64,000 nucleotides of DNA from Planctomycetaceae bacterium (GTDB taxonomy: Bacteria > Planctomycetota > Planctomycetia > Planctomycetales > Planctomycetaceae): assembly GCA_041398825.1 (NCBI GenBank), contig JAWKTX010000017.1, forward strand, positions 58,029-122,028. The letters run 5' to 3'. How positions within the stretch are numbered: position 1 is the stretch's first letter; every line of letters starts with the position of its first letter. The notes under the pieces are model-generated. The model had not been told where the DNA came from, did not search any database, and saw nothing but the letters and a program-made list of their open reading frames with translations. This document shows, one piece after another, positions 34,818 through 42,604 of this stretch. The position numbers were made by a program, and so were the translations under genes.

Positions 34818-35831
34818 CTACTTCACTGGCTTAAAAGAATAGGCGGCCAGGTTCATCCCAACTCGGAATCGATTGTAAAACACTGGTTCGATTAGTGTGG
34901 CTTTGACCATCGATTTGAGTGACTGTTTCAGGCCGGGGCGAGTTGAGACAACGTTTGCGTCGTCCCCGGGAGATCCATGCTTTCGATCCTCCTGCGAATC
35001 CTCCCCAAGGCCATAGGCACTGGCGATGTCGCTGGTGATTGGTCGCCCCAGAAGGTTCTCCCACTTTAGTCCTCCATCGGATGTCAGCTTGATTTTCTCC
35101 ATGCCGACGTCTTGCAGCATTTGCCTGAGCGTCGACGGTGTGAAGTAATTGATATGCTGCGGGGGTTCGTTCAGCATAAAGTCGTCCCTGCCAAGCATGA
35201 TTGGCAGTGTCTGGTAGTTCGGGACATCGATGTAAAGAAGTCCACCGGGTTTCAGCAGGCGAAGGAGGTTTGCGAGATCGACCTTCGGCGAAAGAAGGTG
35301 TTCAAATACTTGTGCCGCATAGATGACATCGAAGGACTCTGGCTCAAACCCGATTTCATCCAGCATACCAACGTGCAGATTTTTCAGTCCGCGTTCCTTT
35401 GCTGCTCGATTGGCCCACTGGCCGATATCACAACCATGGGCATCCCACCCTCGATTCTGAGCTTGTTCAAAGAAGTACCCCGCAGCACAGGCGAAATCCA
35501 GAAGACGGCCTTTGTTCGGCACCAGTGCTTCAATTCTCTCAAGTTTTTGCTGATATTCAGCGATCACACTGGCCGAAGCAATTTTCGCATAGAGCTCGAC
35601 TAGCTCTTCCTCATCACGAACAGTGTAGATTTCCTCGAGGTGCTCCGGAGTGCATCGTGGATTCATGAAAACAAAGTCACAGTTCTCGCATTTGTCGAGC
35701 TGGTAAGTGGCAATCGTTGTTTCGAACCTTGATTTCGGAGAATTGCATAAGGGGCAGTTTGAATTCACCAGCCCACTGAGCTTACTGCTTACGCCGTCCT
35801 GCAATTCTGATGTCGCCACAGCTTGTATCAT
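34818..35831 (-). CDS. Class I SAM methyltransferase with N-terminal zinc ribbon
   Basis: 337 residues from ATG 35831 (MIQAVATSELQDG); the frame extends 37 codons further to an ATG at 35942, but that stretch looks non-coding. Residues ~20-60 hold a zinc ribbon (CPLC then CENC) ending in FVFMNPRCTPE, the arrangement typical of UbiG-like methyltransferases acting in cell-surface sugar or secondary pathways. The Rossmann domain follows: RLLDFACAAGYFFEQA (motif I), FDVIYAAQVFEHLLSP, LLKPGGLLYIDVPN. The C-terminal 60 residues are family-variable. Substrate unknown; it stands alone. Confidence 0.78.
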   Translation of the reverse strand: MIQAVATSELQDGVSSKLSGLVNSNCPLCNSPKSRFETTIATYQLDKCENCDFVFMNPRCTPEHLEEIYTVRDEEELVELYAKIASASVIAEYQQKLERIEALVPNKGRLLDFACAAGYFFEQAQNRGWDAHGCDIGQWANRAAKERGLKNLHVGMLDEIGFEPESFDVIYAAQVFEHLLSPKVDLANLLRLLKPGGLLYIDVPNYQTLPIMLGRDDFMLNEPPQHINYFTPSTLRQMLQDVGMEKIKLTSDGGLKWENLLGRPITSDIASAYGLGEDSQEDRKHGSPGDDANVVSTRPGLKQSLKSMVKATLIEPVFYNRFRVGMNLAAYSFKPVK

Positions 35832-36282
35832 GATGAATGACTTTCTTCCCAGCGTTTTGGTTTTGCCCTGCGTTGTTGAACTGCCGAGTTGCAGCAGGGA
35901 TTCTGTCTCAGATTCAGTTGTCGCTGTCGTAAGGCCATCCACCTCACGGTGCTGGCCCGAAAATAGAGCTCTATCCGTTGGGTTTCCAGGTATTGTTTAC
36001 TATTCATGGCTTGCCACTCAAATCGACGACGGTTTGCCGGAGCTGTTGTTTTTCTGCATCACCAACCGATCGCATATTTTTCACGCGACAGGCGTGTTAT
36101 TCTGCCGGTTCACCAGCCTTTAAACGTCACCGTTTCTTCGCGTTTAATATGAGACTGCATCGGGACTTGTGTCTGCCGTTACCGGAATTTCCATCGTGGG
36201 CCAATCTTCTTGTCGCCCTGTTACAGGTACCCAGTACAGGTACCCAGTCATCTTTATTTGAATCCCATGAAGGCTGCTGGCA
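35832..36282. other. Divergent intergenic region, includes a 13-bp tandem duplication
   Basis: About 450 bases. The only structure I see is the direct duplication ACAGGTACCCAGT at 36223-36235 and 36236-36248, 35 nt before the DUF2585 gene. No other gene is supportable. Confidence 0.4.
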
Positions 36283-36864
36283 ATGCATCAGGGTATCCCT
36301 TGTCGCAGAGATGAACTCAAACAAATGCTGGTGGGCACGATCATCGTTTGTACTGTCGTTTGTGCAGTGCTTCTGCTGATGGGACAGCCTGCCTGGTGCA
36401 AATGCGGTCGTCCTGTGCCGTGGTCGTGGGATATCTGGACAAGCCATAATTCACAGCATTTCGTCGATCCCTACACTCTGACTCATGTTCTGCACGGAAT
36501 CGCATTTTGTGGGCTGATTGTCCTGCTTCCACAACGCGTTTCGTGGCTGGTACGTTACATGATTGCGTTAACGATCGAAGCCGGCTGGGAAGTCCTGGAG
36601 AATACGCCCTTCATTATCAATCGATATCGTGAAGCGACAATTTCGCTGGACTATCTCGGTGATTCGACGGCCAATTCCTGCGTTGACATACTTGCCTGCG
36701 GTGCTGGTTTTCTGTTGGCACGACAGATTGGTTTCCGATGGTCGACTGGACTCTTTGTCGCAACCGAACTGTTTCTATTGCTGACAATCAGAGATAGCTT
36801 GCTGCTGAACATCCTGATGCTGATTTACCCTCTCGATTCCGTTCGCGAATGGCAGATGCCATGA
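36283..36864 (+). CDS. DUF2585 family membrane protein
   Basis: 193 residues with about four to five membrane segments. Recognisable family sequence: GQPAWCKCG near residue 35, WDIWTSHNSQHFVDPYTLTH, a VLHG loop, then EAGWEVLENTPFIINRYRE and DYLGDSTANSCVDI. Length agrees with DUF2585 (UPF0314). The polar residues within or beside membrane segments (H, N, E, D) hint at a membrane enzyme or metal site, but no activity is known to me. It appears to be a single-gene unit. Confidence 0.8.
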   Translation: MHQGIPCRRDELKQMLVGTIIVCTVVCAVLLLMGQPAWCKCGRPVPWSWDIWTSHNSQHFVDPYTLTHVLHGIAFCGLIVLLPQRVSWLVRYMIALTIEAGWEVLENTPFIINRYREATISLDYLGDSTANSCVDILACGAGFLLARQIGFRWSTGLFVATELFLLLTIRDSLLLNILMLIYPLDSVREWQMP

Positions 36865-36927
36865 CCTGCCAGACACAGCGCCTGCAGGTTTCTGCGATTG
36901 GGAAAACTAGTCAATAACGGATCGGCT

Positions 36928-38097
36928 TCAGTCAGCTTTGCGCGTCAGCAGGACTGTTGCCATGCTGAGGATGTCGTCGTTCTCTCTCGCAAATTGTTCC
37001 AGCAAATCCAGACGATTGGCGTCGACGCAGGCTTCAGTAAATGAAAAGCCTGCTGGGTCTTCAAGACGATTGAGGAAAGGAGCGGCAACTTCAAGTGCCT
37101 GAGACAGCTGCCCAATTCTCTGGCCAAGATCGACGACAACAAATGCAATCAGTTTCTTATCCGGTTCATCAGGCTCGGCATTCAGCCGATCGATGAAGTA
37201 CTGAAGGGAATCTTCCGGGTTGATGCCCGCAATGGCATGCAGGAAATGCAGATGCCCGTTGTAGTAGTCGTCGAATGGAACGTCAGCCGGGTATCGGAGT
37301 GGTTCTGCCAGGCGCGAACCGTATTCTGCGAGTTCGATGGCCTGCTGTAGTTCGGGAGCGTCGCTGTTAAGATGGCGAGCAAATCCGACAGTGGCGTGCA
37401 GGTGGGAAACATCGATGTGGTAATTACCGTTTTCGAACAACCATTCGCGACCCGAAATAAGTTCACTCAATGTTGCTTTCCCATTGAGTACGGGCATCCT
37501 GGATTCAACATCGTGCCGAACGCTGCGCTGCAGGTCCGAATAGATGTTTTGCACCATCATCGCGGCGGCCTGCTGGCGTTCGTCAGGGGACATTTGAGGC
37601 ATTAATTGCCCCATGGCAGTGACGGTGTTACAGGTTCCATGCGTCTTCAGCAGGAAGTAGAGCCCCCGAACGTAATGGGCCCCCTCGTACAGGGCAAGGT
37701 TCAGAATTTCGTCGAATGCTGCGTCCGGCTCCCCTGGGATTGCAATTTTCTCAATGGCATCCTGGACGGGCTTTGGTTCGCCAATGGTGCGAAAGTAGGC
37801 CCATGCATCGGGCAACCGACCGTCATCCAGAAACAGCTGACCAATTTCCCTCGCAGCATTCAGGTAAGCTTGTCGGTAGGCGGTTTCATTCTCGGCCGGA
37901 ATTCCAGCGAGCGAAGCGGGGCGAGTAACTGGCAGTCCCATCTGCTGCCGTACCTGCATCATCTTCGCGTCAAAAAGTCGATGGTAATCTTTCCGGGCCA
38001 GCAGGTTCGTTTCCACTGCCGTCAGAACCGCCGTCGCGTCCATCGGTCCAGCTTCGTTCTTTGGCAGTGATTCTTCGAACGATTGGATCTGAGTCAT
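36928..38097 (-). CDS. Uncharacterised soluble alpha-helical protein
   Basis: 389 residues from ATG 38097 (MTQIQSFEESLPKN); the frame runs 33 codons further upstream without family-like sequence. I do not recognise a named family. It is cytosolic, acidic, almost all helical, with TPR-like spacing in places (AREIGQLFLDDGRLPDAWAYFRTIG; LEVAAPFLNRLEDPAGFSF). HYHIDVSHLHATVGFA in the middle is His-rich and might bind metal. It is flanked by convergent DUF2585 and, upstream, by sulfatase debris. Confidence 0.6.
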   Translation of the reverse strand: MTQIQSFEESLPKNEAGPMDATAVLTAVETNLLARKDYHRLFDAKMMQVRQQMGLPVTRPASLAGIPAENETAYRQAYLNAAREIGQLFLDDGRLPDAWAYFRTIGEPKPVQDAIEKIAIPGEPDAAFDEILNLALYEGAHYVRGLYFLLKTHGTCNTVTAMGQLMPQMSPDERQQAAAMMVQNIYSDLQRSVRHDVESRMPVLNGKATLSELISGREWLFENGNYHIDVSHLHATVGFARHLNSDAPELQQAIELAEYGSRLAEPLRYPADVPFDDYYNGHLHFLHAIAGINPEDSLQYFIDRLNAEPDEPDKKLIAFVVVDLGQRIGQLSQALEVAAPFLNRLEDPAGFSFTEACVDANRLDLLEQFARENDDILSMATVLLTRKAD

Positions 38098-38232
38098 TGT
38101 TAGTCGCAGGTCGCGCAGAGCGTTTGAGATGAGATTGGTAACGGGACTCAGGATTTTATCAGTTCTCACTCCGCATTCAAACCGCTGAGGCCGCACTATG
38201 GGAATTGTCGCCCGGACGAGCTGCCGGGGGAA

Positions 38233-38445
38233 TCAAGGCGAGTTGTCGTTCTTCTTTCGCTCCTGTTTTCGCTGACCTCGGCGAATTGTGGTGGGGTCGA
38301 AGGCAGGGTTCGGTTCAGATGGGCGGGGGGCGTTGAGTGAAGTCTGCCAGTTCGTCAGCAGGCTGAGCAACTGCTGAGTTTTGTCCCGGTTCGACTGTGC
38401 CAGATTCTTCGACTCACCAGGATCGTCGGCGTCCGGCAGTCTTCA
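38233..38445 (-). pseudogene. Remnant of a sulfatase C-terminus
   Basis: Just downstream of the YHYH-PEBP gene, one minus-strand frame reads RLPDADDPGESKNLAQ, then a leucine-rich helix, LLTNWQTSLNAPRPSEPNP and AFDP before a basic tail and stop at 38233. DDPGE-x-x-NLA followed by W and NPxxD is how sulfatases of the alkaline-phosphatase superfamily end. There is an in-frame stop directly upstream and no start codon, so about 65 codons of a lost gene survive. It differs in sequence from the intact sulfatase at 42514-43968. Confidence 0.65.
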
Positions 38446-38496
38446 ACAGCCCAGCGTCTCCGGCTTTCCTTAACCGGGCCGGTCGGGGTTTCGTCT

Positions 38497-40821
38497 TCAC
38501 CGTCCGTTTCCGTCGGGACCACCCCGGCCAGGACCACGCTTTCTGCCCGGATCTCGGGCTTCCTGCTGACCGCCATCCGACGGTTTCGAATACGTCACCT
38601 TCAGGTCAGCGCTGTCCAGAATTGAGTCTCTGATCTGCGTCAGCAACACTTCGCGAGTGATTTCGCCAGCCGAGTCTGCGAAGTGCGGCACAGCGGACAG
38701 AGCGTAGATGTGCAGGGTATAGGTGTGAAGTCCGCCACCGGCGGAATGAGGCGGCACATACGACAACTCAGGCTTCCAGGTGGTGCCCAGCTTGCCGATA
38801 CCGGTCATGTTTGCGGGAATACTGGTCACCGTCGGCGGAATGTCATAAACGACCCAGTACGTTTTCATCACATTGTTCCGGTCCAGATGATCCATCACGA
38901 TCGCGAAGCTCTTCGTCCCGGCCGGCGCGCCGGTCCATGCCAGCGGAAGGGTGGCCCCTTTGCCGTCGCCGGTGAATTCGTCGGGCAGCGGATCACCGTT
39001 AGCGACAGCCCGACTGGTCAGTCTGAAGTTGCCGCTTTGCCGGGGCGTGATGATCGATGGAGGCGCGTTCGACTGTGCTCCGTCGGTCGGACGCGGCGGT
39101 CGTTCACCTGTGCCACCGCGTCGGCCATCGCCGCGAGCACTTCCGCCGCTCTGGTTTCCTCCGCGTGAGTCTCCACCACGCAGTTCGTCGGCTGTGATCC
39201 GGCCATCGTTGTTTCGATCGAGCGATTTCAGTGCGCGAGCAGCATTTCGCAGTTCCGCACTGTCGATCTGGCCGTCACCGTCGGCATCCAGTACTTCAGC
39301 AACCGGATCTGGTGTGTTGCCTCGGGGAGGCTCATCGGCTGGTCGACGCGGATCACCTGGTAGCTGATCCTGTGGACGGCTGTCGCGTGGCTGCCCGCCC
39401 GGTTTCCGACCGCCTGGTGGAGGATCCGCATTTCTTCGACCTCCACCACCGCTGTCGCCACCACGACCACCTCCACCCGGTCGCGGAGTATATGTTTCTG
39501 TCTGTGAACCGCGTGGTGAGACAAACTGAAAGGTCGCCGTACCGTTTTGGGAAACGGTGTATTCCACGGACCGCTTTTCGCCATTGACTTCAAATCGCAC
39601 GATGTAGCTTCCCGGCTTCGGTGTTTCAAAACCGGTGATGCGGGCTCCCTTGAGCGGTGGCAGTGCTGCCCGAGGACTCTGAGCACGCGGCTGTGGATCA
39701 ACCTGACCATCGCGTTCGACGACTTCGCCGTAGAAACCGCCGTTCAGATAGGGATACGTTTTCGTCGCGTGATAGTGATACGCGCCATCGGGGCCCTTGT
39801 GACCGTTCAGCCAGTCGAGATCTTCGGGAGGATTCCCGTCCGGATCGTTGTAGCCATAAATCGGATATCCATCCAGCGCCACGGCGACCGGATTGCCCGC
39901 TCCGACAATCTTCTCCAGATGCACGGGAGCAATGTGATAGTGATAATCGTCGCCGCGTCCACAATGCCCGCCCCACTGATCAAGTTCTCCGGCCAGCAGA
40001 GTGTCCGTTCGACCGTCGTTCTTGATGGGATTGAAGATCGGGACACCATTCGCCGCCAGAGCAATCGCGCCGCGGAAGAAGTGTTCCTTTGCCGACAGGG
40101 GATTCTTCGCCGGAACCGGATGCAACGGAATTCGCCAGGCGTTGTTACCGGAGTATGCCTGCGGAAGCGGAACCTGCTGCTGCCAGGCAGTGATGCCGAT
40201 CATCATCGGATGATCGGGTATGCCGTTGGATTCGACGTACAGAAAGTTGCGGTCGGAACGTGTCTTCACGGATTCGCGAAACGGCCGGAAGATGTCGGCC
40301 AGAGACGATGTTTGTGTGTTCTGCGAGACCGCAGCAGGCAGGGCCGTCAGTTGCCACATCGGCACAGTATTCAGCAACCGAATCTGCTCACGCCGCTGCT
40401 CGATGTACGCTCGGTCCGTTCCAGAAAGTTGCCCCGTGGGCAATGCGATCACATTGCCGTTGGATGTCTGCAGCTTTACATGCTCATCATTTGCCGTCAG
40501 CAAATCCGCCCGAATGCTCTTCGGCGTTCGCGAAACCGTCCAGTCCCCTACATGCCACGTGCGTCCGATTGTGTCCGGATTGGCATGCGATTCATCATGC
40601 GAATGTTCGCTTCCATCATGCGCCATCGCGTTCGATCCAAAGCAGACGCATAGAACTGATACTACGCACATCATGAGCGTGTCGCCTAGGAAACGTCGAA
40701 GGCGTTCAACAACAATGCCCGAGGTCGCGCAGCGCACCCCGGGATCGTTTTGAATGCCGGCATTCAGCCGCAAGGAAGTCAGACGATCAATGATTGAAAC
40801 GTGGAAGTGGTTGTTGGTCAT
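38497..40821 (-). CDS. Secreted multi-domain protein: SHD1 - YHYH - EF-hands - PEBP (Raf-kinase-inhibitor-like)
   Basis: 774 residues from ATG 40821. Signal-like segment at ~45-65 (TLMMCVVSVLCVCFGS), then a His-rich AHDGSEHSHDESH tail. An SHD1-type domain follows (GRTWHVGDWTVSRTPKSI; LPTGQLSGTDRAYIE). The YHYH domain spans roughly 185-370 with GDDYHYHIAP and GAYHYHATKTYPYLNGGFYG. A Gly/Arg/Pro-rich linker contains two EF-hand loops (DADGDGQIDSAEL, DRNNDGRITADEL). The last ~150 residues are a PEBP/YbhB-like domain (LPLAWTGAPAGTKSFAIVMD; HTYTLHIYAL). The tail is again Gly/Arg-rich. Likely periplasmic or extracellular, Ca2+- and possibly other metal-binding. Function unknown. Confidence 0.82.
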   Translation of the reverse strand: MTNNHFHVSIIDRLTSLRLNAGIQNDPGVRCATSGIVVERLRRFLGDTLMMCVVSVLCVCFGSNAMAHDGSEHSHDESHANPDTIGRTWHVGDWTVSRTPKSIRADLLTANDEHVKLQTSNGNVIALPTGQLSGTDRAYIEQRREQIRLLNTVPMWQLTALPAAVSQNTQTSSLADIFRPFRESVKTRSDRNFLYVESNGIPDHPMMIGITAWQQQVPLPQAYSGNNAWRIPLHPVPAKNPLSAKEHFFRGAIALAANGVPIFNPIKNDGRTDTLLAGELDQWGGHCGRGDDYHYHIAPVHLEKIVGAGNPVAVALDGYPIYGYNDPDGNPPEDLDWLNGHKGPDGAYHYHATKTYPYLNGGFYGEVVERDGQVDPQPRAQSPRAALPPLKGARITGFETPKPGSYIVRFEVNGEKRSVEYTVSQNGTATFQFVSPRGSQTETYTPRPGGGGRGGDSGGGGRRNADPPPGGRKPGGQPRDSRPQDQLPGDPRRPADEPPRGNTPDPVAEVLDADGDGQIDSAELRNAARALKSLDRNNDGRITADELRGGDSRGGNQSGGSARGDGRRGGTGERPPRPTDGAQSNAPPSIITPRQSGNFRLTSRAVANGDPLPDEFTGDGKGATLPLAWTGAPAGTKSFAIVMDHLDRNNVMKTYWVVYDIPPTVTSIPANMTGIGKLGTTWKPELSYVPPHSAGGGLHTYTLHIYALSAVPHFADSAGEITREVLLTQIRDSILDSADLKVTYSKPSDGGQQEARDPGRKRGPGRGGPDGNGR

Positions 40822-40894
40822 GGGACAATCTCTTGTTCGAATCGATTTGCACACAGTGTTTTTAATCGCTTAACCCCAATACCGTTCAAGATGT

Positions 40895-41005
40895 CGTGGG
40901 AGTCGCCAGACTTGCCGCAAAAACACTGGGATCTCTGGCGAGATCCACTACATTATTCCCGTTCGTTGAACGAACGGCCTACCCAAAACACTTCACGACA
41001 TCGAC
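40895..41005. repeat. Intergenic palindromes of a third repeat type
   Basis: Between the YHYH and upstream gene are two inverted repeats in a row: GGATCTC-TGGC-GAGATCC (40929-40946) and GTTCGTTGAACGAAC (~40961-40975). The outer edges TGTCGTG (40893-) and CACGACA (~41000) are also complementary, so the whole may fold as one cruciform unit. Only one copy is in the window. Confidence 0.45.
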
Positions 41006-41054
41006 CTCGGATTGCGCCGGGGCAACTGGGCTGCGTTGTATGACTCCCTCGCGA

Positions 41055-41783
41055 TCAATTCCCTCCGCCCTGCGGTCGTCCACGGCCTGGCCTGTCGCCG
41101 CGTTGACCGCCACCTCGCGGGCCGCCGCCCTGCGGGATGACGTCGGTGAGTCCTCGAAAATCGGGGCGTTCTTTTCCGTCCGGCGGTGACTTCACGACCG
41201 TTCGGAACAGAACCACATTGTCCAGCTTCACGTCGTCGGACCAGATGAACTTTGCTCCCTTGAAGTCATGTTCAAAGAACGGTTCTTTGGGGCCGATGTC
41301 CTCTTCGGAATATTCTTTGGCTTGAGGCCACTGGCTGTCGTCGAAGTCATTGGCATACCAGTTGTCCGGAATCGGTATACTTTCGACTCGCGGATTCTTT
41401 GTGTCTCCGCCGACCGGCCCCCACGAAAACTTTTTCGCTTTCCATGAAGCGCTGGTGACAGTGCCGTCGCCGAGTTTCAGTATGAAGCCGCCGTCACCGA
41501 TATTGGTGTTGGCGTACTCCATGCCGGTTTTCGGATCCGCGTTATCAATGGCCATCACCGCAATCGTCATTGGATACGCCGGAAGCACATCCACTGACAC
41601 CACGTTGTGAGGCACGAATGCTATGGAATCGACGGCCACCAGTTCGCCGTTGATGTACAGCCGGAATGAATTGTCAGCGTACACATTGGCTTTGATCGTG
41701 TCTTCGATACGCGGTTTTCGCGGTGGTTGGGCGGAGACTGCCACCGGCAGTAGTGCCACACTGAGTATCAGAATGCACAACAC
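41055..41783 (-). CDS. Secreted beta-rich protein of unknown function (5' end altered by repeat)
   Basis: The confident part runs from ~41783 to the stop at 41055, about 242 residues. A signal peptide core LCILILSVALLPVAVSAQ is followed by a beta-sandwich-like region (YADNSFRLYINGELVAVDSI; GGFILKLGDGTV) and FDDSQWPQAKEY, reminiscent of carbohydrate-binding or galactose-binding-like folds. The tail is Gly/Arg/Pro-rich. No ATG lies close upstream: GTG 41783 or TTG 41780 are possible, or the frame can extend to ATG 41936 through a palindromic repeat (LTQRRQGAKGS) and overlap the GxxExxY gene. The repeat or element insertion probably removed the original start. Confidence 0.6.
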   Translation of the reverse strand: MLCILILSVALLPVAVSAQPPRKPRIEDTIKANVYADNSFRLYINGELVAVDSIAFVPHNVVSVDVLPAYPMTIAVMAIDNADPKTGMEYANTNIGDGGFILKLGDGTVTSASWKAKKFSWGPVGGDTKNPRVESIPIPDNWYANDFDDSQWPQAKEYSEEDIGPKEPFFEHDFKGAKFIWSDDVKLDNVVLFRTVVKSPPDGKERPDFRGLTDVIPQGGGPRGGGQRGDRPGRGRPQGGGN

Positions 41784-41790
41784 GGATCCC

Positions 41791-41866
41791 TTTGCGCCTT
41801 GGCGCCTCTGCGTGAGAATGTGCTCTCGGTGACGAGGTTCACGCAAAGCCGCCAAGACGCGAAGGG
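41791..41866. repeat. Palindromic repeat hairpin A (CTCACGCAGAGGCGC family)
   Basis: Arms at 41791-41817 (TTTGCGCCTTGGCGCC..GCGTGAGA) and 41838-41866 (TTCACGCAAAGCCGCCAAG..) are imperfect inverted copies of the same ~27-nt motif around a 20-nt spacer. It lies directly 5' of the GxxExxY gene and inside the 5' extension of the leftward gene. Confidence 0.8.
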
Positions 41867-41888
41867 TTGAAGACTGAGGGCAAGTAAG

Positions 41889-42274
41889 ATGACGGAAAAT
41901 GAGATAGCGAAGATTGTTGTTGATGTGGCGTATCATGTTCGATTGGGTCCGGGCCTGCTGGAATCGGTTTACCAGGAAGTCATGGTCTATGAATTGCGGA
42001 AACGTGGACTCAACGTCATGGCAAAGGTTCCGGTTCCTATGGTTTGGGATGAGTTGGAATTTGAGAAGGGTTTTGAAGCGGACCTGATTGTGGAAAGCCT
42101 ATTAATTGTCGAATTAAAGTCGGTGGAGGCCGTTTACCCTGTTCACAAAAAAAACAACTGTTGACGTATCTGCGTTTGAGTGACAAACGACTTGGGTTGC
42201 TGATTAACTTCGGAGAGGAGTTGATCAAAAACGGGATCTCGCGAGTGGCCAACGGAGTGAAAGACTACCGATAG
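41889..42274 (+). pseudogene. GxxExxY family protein gene with frameshift at an A8 run
   Basis: The first frame gives 91 residues (MTENEIAKIVVDVAYHVRLG) with the signature GPGLLESVY (G-x-x-E-x-x-Y) and the PD-(D/E)xK-like core FEADLIVESLLIVELKSVEAVYPVHKK before a premature stop at 42164. In the next frame the missing C-terminus continues as QLLTYLRLSDKRLGLLINFG to RVANGVKDYR and a stop at 42272-42274. The shift occurs in eight A's (42147-42154); six or nine would restore the frame. The family is small, predicted nuclease-like, function unknown. It is boxed by palindromic repeats on both sides. Confidence 0.8.
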
Positions 42275-42395
42275 AGCTCACGCAGAGGCGCGAAGCCGCA
42301 AAGTTCATTTGTTACGCCTCTGTTCTTCTCTTTGTGCCTTCGCGCCTTTGCGTGAGACAGGATTCTTCGCCGGATCGTAGTTCGGATTTGGCTTC
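42271..42395. repeat. Direct repeat copy 1, with palindromic hairpin B
   Basis: Starts ATAGAGCTCACGCAGAGG and continues through a hairpin whose arms are at 42277-42303 and 42330-42357. The same ~125-nt sequence recurs at 42480-42604 with few differences. The stop codon of the GxxExxY gene is formed by its first bases. Confidence 0.9.
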
Positions 42396-42479
42396 GCCAT
42401 TTGTGCCTCCATATCACCGAGATACTTCACCAGCAGGCGGTCAAGTTCTTTGCCTTTCTGCGGCATCTGTTGAGACAGC
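42305..42479 (-). pseudogene. Orphan sulfatase C-terminal fragment between repeats
   Basis: About 58 codons reading LSQQMPQKGKELDRLLVKYL and NPNYDPAKNPVSRKGAKAQR to a stop at 42305. Aligned by eye with the end of the intact sulfatase next door (LSQKVPQKAKELDKLLVQYL.. NPNYDPAKNPVSRKGAKAQR), about 47 of 57 positions are identical. It begins exactly where the second direct-repeat copy ends, so the body of a paralogous sulfatase is missing. Confidence 0.8.
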
Positions 42480-42604
42480 ATAGAGCTCACGCAGAGGCGC
42501 GAAGCCGCAAAGTTCATTTGTTACGCCTCTGCTTCTCTCTTTGCGCCTTCGCGCCTTTGCGTGAGACAGGATTCTTCGCCGGATCGTAGTTCGGGTTTGG
42601 GACC
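42480..42604. repeat. Direct repeat copy 2, with palindromic hairpin C
   Basis: Second copy of the unit at 42271-42395, arms at 42486-42512 and 42538-42566. The intact sulfatase ends inside it: the last ~17 residues (SRKGAKAQREKQRRNK) are translated repeat. Confidence 0.9.

Noticed and set aside
39547..40653. A 368-codon plus-strand frame
   Set aside because: Antisense to the YHYH-PEBP gene; its translation has no signal, motif or sensible composition.
42305..42517. A small stand-alone gene starting MNFAASRLCV
   Set aside because: Its first residues are translated repeat and the rest is the tail of a lost sulfatase, so it is debris and not an independent gene.
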